The translations under genes and the position numbers were made by a program. Shown here piece by piece: positions 12,470 to 24,784 of a stretch of DNA of 64,000 nucleotides. This DNA comes from Eleginops maclovinus. Lineage: Eukaryota > Chordata > Actinopteri > Perciformes > Eleginopidae. A model generated the notes under the pieces. That model searched no databases and had not been told where the DNA came from. It saw only the letters and a list, made by a program, of their open reading frames with translations. The first letter of the stretch is position 1. Every line of letters starts with the position of its first letter. The stretch lies in contig NC_086366.1 of NCBI RefSeq assembly GCF_036324505.1, positions 12,824,427-12,888,426 of the forward strand. Reading direction: 5' to 3'.

Positions 12470-13065
12470 TGCTTAAAATATTGATAATCAATTAGCGCTA
12501 CGTCTGTTTTGCTACAGAATCTGTGTCACGGTCTATCACTCTGTCAGAGCCAATTCGCCGCTCATTCAAAGTTCATTTTTCTTTGGCGGCTCTGTGCCTT
12601 TGGAGGAGTCATTACGCGGGGAACATAGCCCGGGGTGCAATCACCTATTCTCTTTCATTACTGGGGAGATGGAGAAGGTGAGAGAGATTATTAGAACTTT
12701 GGAATGATCACAAAGCTCCACGCCGCCTGTCAGATCCCCCCTACGTGTAATTCATCTGGCCTCACTACCTCCCCCACTACCCCCTTCCCTCCTCCTCTCC
12801 CTCATCCCTCCATCCCTCCTCCCCCAGCCTCAGCCAGGGGTTTGGCCACAGACATTATTCATGAACATCTGCAGCGCGCTGAATATTCCACAGCCTCCGC
12901 CGTGATGAAAAGGGAGCTGCCCCTTTGACTTGAAAATTAACATGCCGGCACAGAGATTATGGACGCGCCGTTTCATTCCAAGCCGAGCTGGGCCACGCTG
13001 AGCCCGGCCGAGCTGACGGGACGGGCTGGGCAGAGCGAGGCGGGATAAACGGGACAGGTGCAGAA
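12470..13065. promoter_or_regulatory. candidate regulatory block (CNE-like), GC-rich at right end
   Basis: Two unique blocks flank a pyrimidine-rich run at 12760-12830. The left one has GATAATCAATTAGCGCTACG and ATTACGCGGGG. The right one has TTATTCATGAACATCTGCAG, TGAATATTCC and a CpG-rich end with repeated GAGCTG units near 12981-13035. There is no coding potential. This is among the most enhancer-like stretches of the window. Confidence 0.35.
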
Positions 13066-13433
13066 TCGGCTCTTTGTAACACTGAGGTGTCCGTTTCAGT
13101 GGGATAATGGGAAAATAATCAAGTTAATAAAAGCATTTTATTTCAAAGCAATGAAAGCGACTGTGGTGCAGGTGCACAAACACACGCCGTCAGTGATCCA
13201 AACACACACTCCATTCAGACAGTACTAGTAGAGCTGTGATGTGATTGCATTAGTGGTGGACTTGCAACTTAGAACAACTCTTTTACTCCAGCGGAAATCA
13301 TTACCTGAGGTAAAGTTTCACACATTAAATCACTGCAATGAAGGGCTCCGATTCATTTTACAAAGGCCAGGCTGGAACATTTAGTTATTTACTATTAAAA
13401 TAATCCACAGTAGCAGCTGTATCTAGTGTTTGC

Positions 13434-13690
13434 TTTCATTATTGATTTTCCAATACTGTCATGATTAATTGATTAATCATTTTGTTTGTAAAAGGTCCAA
13501 AACGGGAAAAAAAAGATTGCACATTGACGCCAAATGTCTGAATTTGTACGACCGACAGTCCTAAACCCAAATATTAATGCACAATCATGTTTGACACGAA
13601 AGGTACAAATCAGCCTGAACGAATGTCCAAATATCAAAGCAGTGGCCGATTAATTTCCAATTGACCGATCAATCGCTGCGGCTCTATTTC
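13434..13690 (+). repeat. fish interspersed repeat with ATTAATC-rich ends, copy 1
   Basis: The left end (TGATTAATTGATTAATCATT followed by a TTGTAAAAGGTCC-like piece) and the right end (CCGATTAATTTCC, then GACCGATCAATCGCTGC and GGCTCTA) match the two ends of a common fish repeat that ends in GTTGCAGCTCTA, recalled from other fish genomes. The interior is decayed. Its superfamily is not known to me. Confidence 0.55.
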
Positions 13691-15469
13691 AAACACCGAC
13701 TCTAAACCTGGAGCAGGCCTGAAATATTTTCTCCTAAACATTTCATCGCATCCTCTCACCTCTGTGGATCTCTCTCTTTCCTTCTCGACTGGGCGTCTCT
13801 ACATGAAAGCCCAGCCAGAGAATGGAAACTCTTCCTCTCTCACAACAGGAGCACCACAGCTGGAGAGAAGCCAAGCATCATCCCTCTCTCCCCCTCCCTC
13901 AATTTCTGCCTCTCTTATCTGGGCAATATATGTGTGCTGTCCCTCGCAAACCTCCCTCAGTGGACAGTGACATACATATTATTCTACAGTCTGCAAAGTT
14001 AAGATACAGTCTATGCTTGGGTCAAGAGTAAAAATAAAAGCATGCCCTCTTCATTTGGATGGTTACAATTATTTAAATTGATAAAAACCTGGTAGTTATT
14101 GTCTTAGTTTTTAAATAAATTCACAACAGTTTTTTAATGAAGAGCTTTACATCCAGTAACTCTGGACTACAAGAGGTAGCACACCACAATGAACTGACAT
14201 TTTTCCAAGATATAGGACAAAAACACAAATGAATATACAGCTTTCCTATACCATTAAGATGAGCACTATTATAAGATCTTCCTTCACTTGCAGCTGTCTT
14301 ACCAGGGGTGGTATAGTATATGTCTATCATCCAAGAGTTAATTGGCAAGTAAGCTATTCACATAAAGAAAAAAACAAAACAATTAGTACCAAGACTTTCA
14401 AATCAACCTCCTCACAGTAATTAAAAATCCATACAGTGCATTTATGTGTGGATTCAGGACACACAGCTGAGACAGAAAAGAAGGAGGAAAGGCAGAAATA
14501 TAAGCAGACAGACATACTGTGAAGAGAAAAAAACAGACTTTAATGCTTCTGAAATGGGAACAGTTGGAGGTTTCTGACATGGGCTGGAGCAGGACTTCGC
14601 GCTGCCTCTTGTTGATTGTAAATGGCAGAGCAAGTTTACTCTGGCAGTTGGTGCCAAAATGGAGTCTGACAGCTTTGTCAGGGAGTTTGAGCGGTTCAGT
14701 GGCAGGGCAGGAATCGGGATGATTTCATCCCTTTCATCTCTAAATCGCCGATGTACGGCTATGAAACCTCCATGGTAAAAACAGGGGGGAAAGAAAACCA
14801 CTCTGGTATAGTTCGAGGACATGTGATTTTTAAACAACGCCAGTCAAAATGGAACAGAGAAAAGAAAACAGGAGCAAAGAAGGAGAAAAACGACAGGCCA
14901 AAGTCTGGAGAGCTGGATGCAGAACAAACTTGTCAGAGGATGTTAGCACTCTCCAGAAGACAACAATATTAATAATCCTACCACTCATTCCCACCTTTCC
15001 TCTATTTATCCTTCTTTGCAATTCTACAACATATTGCTGCATTTCAACCCACTCTAGATCTTGACCTCTGTGTTTCCTAACTGCATACTAAACCTTTGTG
15101 CAACCTTTGCCACTTCTTTCATAACCAACCTAAAAATACGAACACTGGCAGCAACTTTACATGCACTCCTGGCCTATTTATTTTCCTTTTCATTTCATAA
15201 ACAGTCCTCTCCACACACTCTTTACTTTTCTTAGAGGCTGAGAGGAGACAGCTCAGAAACGTAAAGATGAGTCTTTAGCGTGTGTTTGAGAGGAGGATTG
15301 ACAGAATAAAGGAAGCTTTACTCGCACCGCTTTGTGCTGTTATACTCCCATAGCTTTATCCCTGTGATCCCTCTACCTCTATCTGCTTGCCTCGTTTTAT
15401 TTTTCTTTTTCAATTTAAAGGATTTGTTTCTGTGTGTGACAGCGAGGAGGATGAGGTAAAAAATTAATC

Positions 15470-15740
15470 TTTATCCTGGTTTTGTTGTGTTTCCTGCTCC
15501 TTGACAATGCATGTCAGTAATTAGCCGGCCAGTTTGGTTCCAGGCTTTTCAGTGGGTGCCTCCGTTTGCCAACTTTCGCCTTTTGTTCTTGCCGTACAAT
15601 ACCGCCTACTCGCCCTCGGTGTCTCTCTCCCTCTCTCTCCCCAGCTCACACCCACACAGGGCGTTACACAATATATCCAAATGTGCTTCGCTTTAAAACC
15701 CCATTACTTAGCCCCTGTTGTTTCGTTCAACACAATTAAA
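15470..15740. promoter_or_regulatory. candidate regulatory block (CNE-like)
   Basis: Unique sequence with GTCAGTAATTAGCCGGCC, TTTGCCAACTTTCGCC and GCCGTACAATACCGCC. Several CpGs survive in an otherwise CpG-poor intron, which hints at constraint. Confidence 0.28.
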
Positions 15741-16589
15741 AGAACAGGCCCTTCATGAGAACTCAGAGAGCCTCGCTCATTCACTCCCTCCCTCCTCTCC
15801 ATCACTCTCTCTTCTTCTGTGGTTCAGCGTTGGCCGAGGAGTTACTGTGAACAGGCCAGCTTAGTTCCCCTAATTCCTTGGGTTTTGTTTGCATATAGGC
15901 TTAGTTTGGTCTCAATTGAAACTACTCAATGCCATGCCTCATCGCCTGGCTGTAACTAGACCACTGTGCAACTTTCAAGATTGGTCAGCCAAATGGAGTC
16001 CACACACACAACACTCACACACAAAAGAAGAGCCCGCCAAGGTTAAAGGGCACTGGCATTGTTATCTCTCTAAGTACTGACACACTTCAAAAGGGTGAAA
16101 AACTTGAAGGCCTTTCCAGTAATGACTACCTGGTTGAGCTTTGGCAGAGGGTCAGGTGGTGATTTTAGGCTCTGGCCTTCCACACGAGCGTGTTAGCCCT
16201 GCAGCTTGGGCTTAGTTCAAAAGAAAGTCAGGTAAATGAGAGACAAGGCTACTGGTCAGTAATGAACACAAGGTCGCTGTCAGGAAGGTGTCAAGAGGGA
16301 ATTGACATGTCTAATCTTAGAGAATCATCCCTCAAGTCTAAGATAACGAAGTCTCATGAGTCGTGTGCAACAACTATTGCATGCAGAACTGGAATGACCA
16401 ATCACTCAAAGATATATAAAAGGCCATCAATCAATAAGTAGGCTATTTCTTTGAATTTTTAAAAACTTTTTAATGTTTTTATTGTAAAGATACCAAATAG
16501 TTTGTCATGATTTACAGCTTTTCTTCGTCTTGTGTTTGATTCACCTTAATCTCTTTTACTGTTGTACAAAACAAGCATTTGGATGATGA

Positions 16590-16705
16590 GCTTTTACAAC
16601 ATTTTTCACTGTCTTCAGACATTTTGGGGACAAAACAAGCAATTAATAGAGAATGGAATCAGTAGATTATTCGATAGTGAAAATCATTAGTTGAAGCCCG
16701 AAAAA
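16590..16705 (-). repeat. fish interspersed repeat with ATTAATC-rich ends, copy 2
   Basis: TTTTTCACTGTCTTCAGACA, then GACAAAACAAGCAATTAATA, then ATTATTCGATAGTGAAAATC and ATTAGTTGAAGCCC match, in reverse complement, the 5' part of the same family as the copy at 13434. It is a diverged partial copy. Confidence 0.55.
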
Positions 16706-17599
16706 TCTGCCAAACTATTTAACCCAAATTTGTTTGGCAAGATCAATTCTGGCTCCTTAATAAATTTTAACACTGTATTGTGTTGAATTTAAAAATCTAA
16801 ATGATCTTCCAAACCACATCCAGAGAAGCCCAAAAGATGAATCTATTTCTAATAAATGGCTGATAAAAAGCAGCTGGTTGCAACATTCAGTGACAAATAT
16901 CTTACTTTTCTCCACCCTGCAAGGTTTTCAAGCCATATTTATTATAATAAAAAAATATCATAATAAATACTTATTTAATAAAGCTTAACATTTACTCAGC
17001 ACAAATTAAATCCATCAACTCAATACTAGGTCATTGTGCTTTGTTGTAATGCCTTAATGAAATGATGTCATGACGTCTAATAACCCATCTGGGCCAAACA
17101 CACAGGCCTGTATTTAGCCGAGGGTGTGGGTCTTTGTTGCAGAGAGGAGAGGAGGTCAACCCTGCTCACCAAATGACACGTTTGAGGCTCTGGGAGTCCT
17201 CTCAAGTTGAAGACAGCTCTATAATTCACATCGGTCCAGACATATAAGAACAAACACACCTTTAAAGTGCACCAGGAAAGTGATAAGTCATGTGTACGCG
17301 TTGTTCGACAGTGAGCCAAGCGAACAGCAACACAAAGGGAAACAAATCTTTTATAAAACACCTGTTTGAACCAGGTTTCACCCTGTTGGATCACAATACT
17401 CAAACTAGTTTAATTCATTCAACCCCTGACCCCCTCCAATTTCAAATCTACTAGAGTGTTCAACAAACACAAGAGATACAGCAATGCTCCACAGCCTGGC
17501 TGTACTCCTCCTCAATGGCAGAGAGTTCTGTAATATAGTTATTAAATCAAGATTCAACTCATTTGAACTGAGGAGCTATTAGCACTCAAACAGCAGTGA

Positions 17600-17815
17600 G
17601 GACACCAACAATTGCTTGTATTAATCATTTGACCATTTGCAATCAGGCCGCTCTGCTCGAGCCCACCACTTAATCAAGATAATTAATAAAAACAACCCTT
17701 TCTTAATAGGGTAACACTGAATCTATATATTAATTTGATGAATTATGCATAAGAGCTGTAATTGTTTAGGGGAGGATTTTAAATTGGTGTGACTGTTAAT
17801 TTTCATAGTTTTTAT
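17600..17815. promoter_or_regulatory. candidate regulatory block (CNE-like)
   Basis: Dense homeodomain-type sites (TATTAATCATTTG, CACTTAATCAAG, ATAATTAATAAAA, GATGAATTATGCAT) surround a less AT-rich centre with GGCCGCTCTGCTCGAGCCC. It has no repeat or coding signal, and the mix of ATTA motifs is what developmental enhancers usually show. Confidence 0.35.
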
Positions 17816-18202
17816 AGTTTAGCTTCAGGGACAAAAAAGGCAGAACTAATGTTATTGGTAATATTTTATTTCATTTGAAATACTTAATTACAAACAGATA
17901 CACACAAACAGACACACACAGCACACACACATTTCCCTGTTTGTGTTCCTATGTTCATGTTACCCTCTGTGTGAGCTGATATTGATCCCCCAATAACACA
18001 CAGTTAGATAGGGGCCCAAAACTGGCTTAAAACAACTAATAACATCAGCACTGAAAATAAATCATTGATCCAGGGCATTATGGGAAATTACACTGCCCCC
18101 CAAAACTGGATCAAAGTGAATGAAGTGGCTTAGCGGTGTTTCACTGGGGCTCTGCAGACGGGAGATGAGATTATCACCCCTGGAAAAACACAAACACACC
18201 CA

Positions 18203-18323
<121 letters not shown>

Positions 18324-18383
18324 CATTAAGATGATACACTCGTATCTTACCGGACTTATATGATGCAAACACAGTTGCATATA

Positions 18384-18579
18384 CAGTGGGGCAAAAAAGT
18401 ATTTAGTCAGCCACCAATTGTGCAAGTTCTCCCATTTAAAAAGATGAGAGAGGCCTGTAATTTTTATCATAGGTATACCTCAACTATGAGAGACAGAATG
18501 AGAAAAAATCCAGGAAATCACATTGTAGGATTTTTAATGAATTTATTTCAAATTATTGTGGAAAATAAGTATTTGGTCA
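18384..18579 (+). repeat. Tc1 left terminal inverted repeat
   Basis: The left terminus is about 196 bp. The outer direct repeat lies at 18397-18409 and the inner one at 18567-18579, reading AAGTATTTAGTCA and AAGTATTTGGTCA. These are the likely transposase-binding sites. The repeat also carries the transposase polyadenylation signal on the minus strand. Confidence 0.93.
18542..18547 (-). terminator. AATAAA polyadenylation signal of the Tc1 transposase
   Basis: AATAAA on the minus strand lies about 50 nt past the transposase stop codon, inside the left inverted repeat. It could end the transposase transcript, and possibly also cause premature polyadenylation of the host RSRC1 transcript, which runs the same way. 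Confidence 0.5.
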
Positions 18580-18595
18580 ATAACAAAAGTTCATC

Positions 18596-19618
18596 TCAAT
18601 ACTTTGTTATATACCCTTTGTTGGCAATGACAGAGGTCAAACGTTTTCTGTAAGTCTTCACAAGGTTTTCACACACTGTTGCTGGTATTTTGGCCCATTC
18701 CTCCATGCAGATCTCCTCTAAAGCAGTGATGTTTTGGGGCTGTCGCTGGGCAACACGGACTTTCAACTCCCTCCAAAGATTTTCTATGGGGTTGAGATCT
18801 GGAGACTGGCTAGGCCACTCCAGGACCTTGAAATGCTTCTTACGGAGCCACTCCTTCGTTGCCCTGGCGGTGTGTTTGGGATCATTGTCATGCTGAAAGA
18901 CCCAGCCACGCTTCATCTTCAGTGCCCTTGCTGATGGAAGGAGGTTTTCACTCAAAATCTCACGATACATGGCCCCATTCATTCTTTCCTTTACACGGAT
19001 CAGTCGTCCTGGTCCCTTTGCAGAAAAACAGCCCCAAAGCATGATGTTCCCAACCCCATGCTTCACAGTAGGTATGGTGTTCTTTGGATGCAACTCTGCA
19101 TTCTTTCTCCTCCAAACACGACGAGTTGAGTTTTTACCAAAAAGTTCTATTTTGGTTTCATCTGACCATATGACATTCTCCCAATCCTCTTCTGGATCAT
19201 CCAAATGCCCTCTAGCAAACTTCAGACGGGCCTGGACATGTACTGGCTTAAGCAGGGGGACACGTCTGGAACTGCAGGATTTAAGTCCCTGGCGGCGTAG
19301 TGTGTTACTGATGGTAGCCTCTGTTACTTTGGTCCCAGCTCTCTGCAGGTCATTCACTAGGTCCCCCCGTGTGGTTCTGGGACTTTTGCTCACCGTTCTT
19401 GTGATCATTTTGACCCCACGGGGTGAGATCTTACGTGGAGCCCCAGATCGAGGGAGATTAGCAGTGGTCTTGTATGTCTTCCATTTTCTAATAATTGCTC
19501 CCACAGTTGATTTCTTCACACCAAGCTGCTTACCTATTGCAGATTCAGTTTTCCCAGCCTGGTGCAGGTCTACAATTTTGTCTCTGGTCTCCTTTGACAG
19601 CTCTTTGGTCTTGGCCAT
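18596..19618 (-). CDS. Tc1-family DD34E transposase, intact frame (340 aa)
   Basis: This enzyme cuts out and inserts the surrounding element. The start is the ATG at 19618, giving the [10 protein letters not shown] amino terminus common in fish Tc1 transposases, and the frame runs to a stop at 18596 with no break; 340 residues is the full family length. Residues 1-110 form the paired-like DNA-binding region with two helix-turn-helix parts (around 8-50 and 70-110) joined by a basic linker near 57-67. The catalytic triad is D153 (in [11 protein letters not shown]), D244 (in [10 protein letters not shown]) and E279 (in [11 protein letters not shown]), with 34 residues between the last two. The glycine-rich box at 187-197 reads [11 protein letters not shown]; most relatives have three glycines, so V189 looks like a substitution that may reduce activity. 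Expression would depend on its own TATA box at 19669-19662 or on read-through from RSRC1. Confidence 0.96.
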   Translation of the reverse strand: MAKTKELSKETRDKIVDLHQAGKTESAIGKQLGVKKSTVGAIIRKWKTYKTTANLPRSGAPRKISPRGVKMITRTVSKSPRTTRGDLVNDLQRAGTKVTEATISNTLRRQGLKSCSSRRVPLLKPVHVQARLKFARGHLDDPEEDWENVIWSDETKIELFGKNSTRRVWRRKNAELHPKNTIPTVKHGVGNIMLWGCFSAKGPGRLIRVKERMNGAMYREILSENLLPSARALKMKRGWVFQHDNDPKHTARATKEWLRKKHFKVLEWPSQSPDLNPIENLWRELKVRVAQRQPQNITALEEICMEEWAKIPATVCENLVKTYRKRLTSVIANKGYITKY

Positions 19619-19661
19619 AGTGGAGTTTGGAGTATGACTGTTTGAGGTTGTGGACAGGTGT

Positions 19662-19669
19662 CTTTTATA
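19662..19669 (-). promoter_or_regulatory. TATA box of the Tc1 transposase
   Basis: TATAAAAG on the minus strand lies 43 nt upstream of the transposase ATG at 19618. This is the right place for a core promoter giving a 5' untranslated leader of roughly 15-20 nt. Confidence 0.65.
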
Positions 19670-19784
19670 CTGATAACGAGTTCAAAAAGGTGCCATTAAT
19701 ACAGGTAACGAGTGGAGGACAGAGGAGCCTCTTAAAGAAGAAGTTACAGGTCTGTGAGAGCCAGAAATCTTGCTTGTTTGTAGG

Positions 19785-19984
19785 TGACCAAATACTTATT
19801 TTACAGAGGAATTTATCAATAAATTCATTAAAAATCCTACAATGTGATTTCCTGGATTGTTTTTTCTCATTCTGTCTCTCATAGTTGAGGTATACCTATG
19901 ATAAAAATGAAAGGCCTCTCTCATCTTTTTAAATGGGGGAACTTGCACAATTGGTGGCTGACTAAATACTTTTTTGCCCCACTG
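19785..19984 (-). repeat. Tc1 right terminal inverted repeat
   Basis: The right terminus is about 200 bp and, in reverse complement, matches the left one closely. The inner direct repeat is at 19785-19797 and the outer at 19959-19971. The main differences from the left repeat lie near the inner end (around 19800-19815), plus a small insertion around 19858. Confidence 0.93.
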
Positions 19985-20360
19985 TAGCACCATATGTGCA
20001 GAGATTGGCTAACTTAACCCAATAATTGAATTTAAAACCATTCAAACACTTGAAATCCTAAACTGTCCGTGTATCATATGCTTCATAATAACTATTATTA
20101 CAATAAAATGTTCAATAACTGACTTAAAAAACAGTCCCGGCCTTATGTGAGCGGGCCTCATGTCCAGGACCTGTGGAGGGGTCCAGTGGGAGAATGAATA
20201 AAAGAAAGGGGCCCCTGCTGGTTCATCTAGCCATCTATCGGTGCCCCGAGACCCCCCTAATCTGTTTCCCCTGTCCCACCAGCCCCAGCACTGGCCCCTT
20301 AGGGCTCCCAACCTGCTGCTAAGGGACCCCTTCATGTGTAATTATTAGTTCCCAGGCTGC

Positions 20361-20549
<189 letters not shown>

Positions 20550-22061
20550 AAAATGGTTGCGCCTTTTAGAGAAATTAGCAGGTTTACATGGCCTGCAGTT
20601 TTTTTTCTCAATAATAACTTAATAATAAAATTTAGTGCATTTTCGATGTACTGACACTTTTCAGATCATTACTGATGTTCCTACATTTCAGATAAAAGGA
20701 TATATGATTAATGTATGTTCCCTAGTTTAGCTACAATGACTGACATGTGATATGCAGCTTGGATTTCTACTCATTAGCACTTGCACCGAAACAACATCCG
20801 GCCACTGAACACAGACCACGACTGTTCCGCTTTGGGGTTCAATGCATTGTTTGAGCTTGCAAGCACGGTGATGATGGGGACTACTTTAGGGGCGGCAGCA
20901 CATCTTGGAAGCAAAATTACACAAAGTATATCTGGAAAATGCCAAATTTCAATGCAAGTAACCAAAGTAAATGCCAACTCCGCCGCAGGAAGCCAGAATG
21001 GGCTAAGAGGAATTTGTAGGGAGGCTTTTTTGACACATGACAACCCGGAAGGTCCCTAAATTGGCAATACGATTTACAAACAATACAATCATTGCCATAT
21101 CTTAAACAATACATCACCATCATTCACCTCTTGGTTTAACTTTCTAGAAGCTTCTGTGTAACTTAACAAAACATCAAAGTTAACTTATAGTAAATATCTC
21201 CTGGTAACACCATTATCAGTTAACAAAGAGACCTGCAGGTACATCATTTTTACTGAAAAAATACCTAAAACCCAGTCTTTACAAAAGACAGAGAGCAGCA
21301 CTCACTGAGACACAGCAATATGCCACTTAGTACAAAGTTAGCTACATCAACTCCACTTGTACTTACATTGTGCCCCAATGTACTTACACAGGCAAATCCA
21401 GGGCTTACATTACACTGAAGTAAGCAGCGGATATTGACAGAATGGGCTTACCAAGACATTGTTTTAGCTGGGTTTTTCAGTGGGAATTTTTTGGCCTACA
21501 AAAAAATCGAGGACAAAAATAAAGTAGTTGTTGTTGGCCCTCGTCTTCAGGAGAAGGAGTTCAGGGGGATTCAGGGGGGGTGTTAAGATGATTTGTAGGC
21601 CTTTTCTCCTATCAGATCATCTAAAATGTGAGTGATTACACCAGTAATCAGCTGCAAGCCGACACTGGCACGGTCTGGGTTTAGGAGATAAAGGGCAAGA
21701 GATAGAGTTAAGAATGGAGAGAGAGAGACCTGTGAGAAAGACAACAGAAAGAGGGAGGAGAGGAGGAAGAAGGTGGTGGATTATTTCTCAATATTGTCAC
21801 ATGCCAGGACGGCCATTCTCACTCGACTTCAGCTTTTCCCTCTCTCTCCCATACACTTCTTTCTATTCAGAGATTCATTTGTGCTTGGCCAAACAAATAG
21901 CTGACACTGCCTCATCAAAGCTTGGGATTGGCAGCCCGGGCCAAGTGGAGCTGTTGACAAGCGAGGGCAGTGAAAGCAGAGGAGAGGAAAGAGCAAAACA
22001 GAAAGAGAGACAACAGAAATCCCAGCCGTAATTCCCCAAACTGTAATCCACTGAGTTTAAT

Positions 22062-22130
22062 GGTGTGTGTGTGTGTGTGGGGGGGGGGGATTATACATTT
22101 ATCATCAATGCTCATCCTTGCACTCATACC

Positions 22131-22218
<88 letters not shown>
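22062..22218. repeat. compound (TG)n / poly-G / (TG)n tract
   Basis: A short TG run passes into 11 G residues at 22079-22089, then after 42 bp an 87-bp pure TG array runs from 22132 to 22218. Confidence 0.97.
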
Positions 22219-22220
<2 letters not shown>

Positions 22221-22904
22221 GAGTAAAGCCAGCTTGTATAGACGGCCCAACAATGCCGGCTGAGGGATTTAAACCCTCGCTCTCTATCATATAACCACAT
22301 ATCCTGGCCAATTCAGAAAACCACTGGCCTATTCACTGTGGCTGATCCTACCGATTAGTCCTGATCTGGAGACACCCAACACACACACTCACACTCTTCC
22401 CCTCACCTCTAACACTTGTCAAACATGCAGTAGAATCGAGAATCCCCTTGTTACTGTGTCCCGCCGCATCCGTTTCTTACTGTTAGTAAACTGCTCCGAG
22501 CAGGAGTAATCAAGACCCCCATAAGCCCTTTAGTAAGTACATAAACTCTATCAACACAAGGTCTAAGGTCATAACAAGTTCTGTAAAACCCTGGCAGGTT
22601 TTAGTGCAGAATGAGGATTTAAAGGTTTGTCACTGTTAGAGGCAAGATTACACGTTTAATTCACCAGTGCAGCTCAACTAATCTAGGATAGATTACACGT
22701 AAATTACACACAGAAGTATTTCCTGGGTTGATATACATGGTGGGGGAGGGGGTCCTAGATACCTTTCAGTTAATAGCAATACTGTCATGGGTCAGGCAGA
22801 GCAGAGGAGGGCAGCAGGGAGTGGAGCTGACCAGCAGCACAGAGACAGAGGACGGTAAAGCCCCCTAATACTGTATGTGAAGGCAATGTGGTTCAACCTT
22901 GCAT

Positions 22905-23060
22905 TATAAATGGTAAATGGACAGTATTTATATAGCGCTTCATCCATTCTTTACCACCCGTAAACGCGTGTTCAAAGCGCATCATTCACCCATTCATACA
23001 GAGCACTGTATGCTATCATTCTGATTGAAGGATGACAGCGCTACCTCGAAGCAGCAGTCA
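22905..23060 (+). repeat. fish interspersed repeat, 5' half
   Basis: AAATGGTAAATGGACAGTAT, then TTATATAGCGCTTCATCC, AAAGCGCATCATTCACCC and CATTCATACA match the start of a repeat found widely in fish genomes. Its class is not certain to me. The 3' half is absent here, but a matching 3' half lies near 29720. Confidence 0.7.
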
Positions 23061-24784
23061 CTATGTTTTGATTGTGCTTTTTTAAACTGTATCGCTTGTT
23101 TATTTATGCCCTAGAGGAGTTTACTTATTTGTTTGACTGCCTTCAAACTTTTTTGAGCAAATTCACTCAATTTTGAACACCGTCTGCGTTCATAATGATG
23201 CAATATGTGTTCATCTTCTTATAAAGGAAGAAGAAATAACAAATACAATTCAACAGCACCATAAACTACATCCTACAAAATGATCTTAAAGTGAAATAAA
23301 CACTTCTCCAAAACAATTTAAAGTGTATTAAAGGACTGATCGTGTTGGACAGGTTTATCTGGATGAGCCTAATACACCCGGAGTACATTTGGTGTGGAAA
23401 CAAACATTTCTCTCTGAAACAAAACCCAAACCTCCCTGATTTGAATGCCGCAAGGCAGAAGGCCACTTAACCTTGAGACACTGATACAATGAAATGTAAA
23501 TGTAGCGTCTGAGTGTATTTATCTTTTACATGACTACACAGTATGAATACAGAGTGTTTATACATGCATTTTTTAAGGATTAGGAGGTAGCATAATGTGT
23601 GAAAACACCTTTAAACTCGGCCTGTCATCGCAGAAGGCTTAGTCAAAACAAATAGCCCAAACCTGGCTCAAAGTAGTTAAACCTGGCTCTAACTTTTATC
23701 TCATTGAAACTGTACATTCCTGGTAGATTACTGTAACATGATGCTTAACCTATTTTAAAGCAGATCTATTCTATATTTGAAAACAGGTTTTGCCTGTGAA
23801 GTCTATTTCATTGCCTTATCAGTTTGTGAAACACAGGACCCCTAAAAGCACAGCAGTTTACTACTTTTGATTGTTTATATTAAGTTTTATCATAAAATGT
23901 TTTCATGTTAAATGAATGACTGCTGAAGTTATTTTCAGAGGACAGCAAAACTGGAACAGAGGTAAAAACTAATTTGAAGAAGGAATACCTATTCATCACA
24001 AAATGCTAGCTGTGATTCAGCTATTTGGAAATGTGAGGTAATTGAGACCAAAACATTGTACAGAATGATTATCCAACAGTAATAAGCAAGAAGAGTTATA
24101 TTTATGATGAACTCTCTTCCTGAGATTGTATAAACTTGGAAACAAGCAGCTCATCTCAATAGACGGCTGTTGGCCCTGACCTTTCAGGTATGCGATTGTC
24201 ACTATTACTGCTAGGCTAAATGTGGAGCCTGTATCTGGCCTCTAGATAACCAAATCGCGTTCACAAAGCCGCAGATCAAGACAGGTTTATTCTGAGTATG
24301 AACAGCATGAATCTCTGCGCTGGAGTCTGCAGTCTGGATTGGCTTTGGCTTCACTCAAGGGCTCAAAAAAAAGACATGAATCAAACTGAGAGAGACAGAG
24401 TAGCCAAGAAATAATGTTCAAGACATCAGAAAAACATACTTTCACCATCAGTAGACACAGGCCCGCACATCTTTCTTTTAAGTTGACATGCACTAATTCA
24501 TGGTGCACGGACGATCACACAAAAGTACATTTACTGAACATGTGTCCTGCAGATGTAGTAGCTATGAAACAAGCCCTGTTCTGTGTGTGTATATGAGAGA
24601 GTGAGTGAGGGAAACATGGAGAGACAAGAAATACCTGAAGAATTCAAATATATGAGCAGAAGAAAGAAGGGAAATTAAATGAACATTAATTCTCCCACAG
24701 CAATTCCCTCTTCTCAGCAACAGGAGATGAAAGAGCAGCAATGTACTTTCTGATATTTATTTCTCCTTAAACACACAGCTGGAG

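Larger units (their letters stand above)
18384..19984 (-). mobile_element. full-length Tc1-like DNA transposon (1,601 bp)
   Basis: The element begins CAGTGGGGCAAAAAAGTATT and ends with the reverse complement of that sequence, giving terminal inverted repeats of about 200 bp. It is flanked on both sides by a TA dinucleotide (18382-18383 and 19985-19986), the target duplication expected of Tc1/mariner insertion. Each terminal repeat carries two copies of the direct repeat AAGTATTTRGTCA, an outer and an inner one, which is the IR/DR arrangement known from Sleeping Beauty-type elements. Inside is an uninterrupted 340-codon transposase read on the minus strand, with a TATA box and a polyadenylation signal. 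The two inverted repeats differ at only a few places, suggesting a young insertion. It sits in an RSRC1 intron, with its transposase in the same orientation as the host gene. Elements with these ends are common and high-copy in fish. Confidence 0.97.

Noticed and set aside
18969..19637. 222-codon plus-strand frame inside the Tc1 element
   Set aside because: It is the antisense shadow of the transposase gene.
20774..21059. Stretch open on both strands (about 90 codons each)
   Set aside because: No domain is recognised on either strand and no splice context is present. It may be a decayed repeat, but no inverted or terminal repeats were seen.
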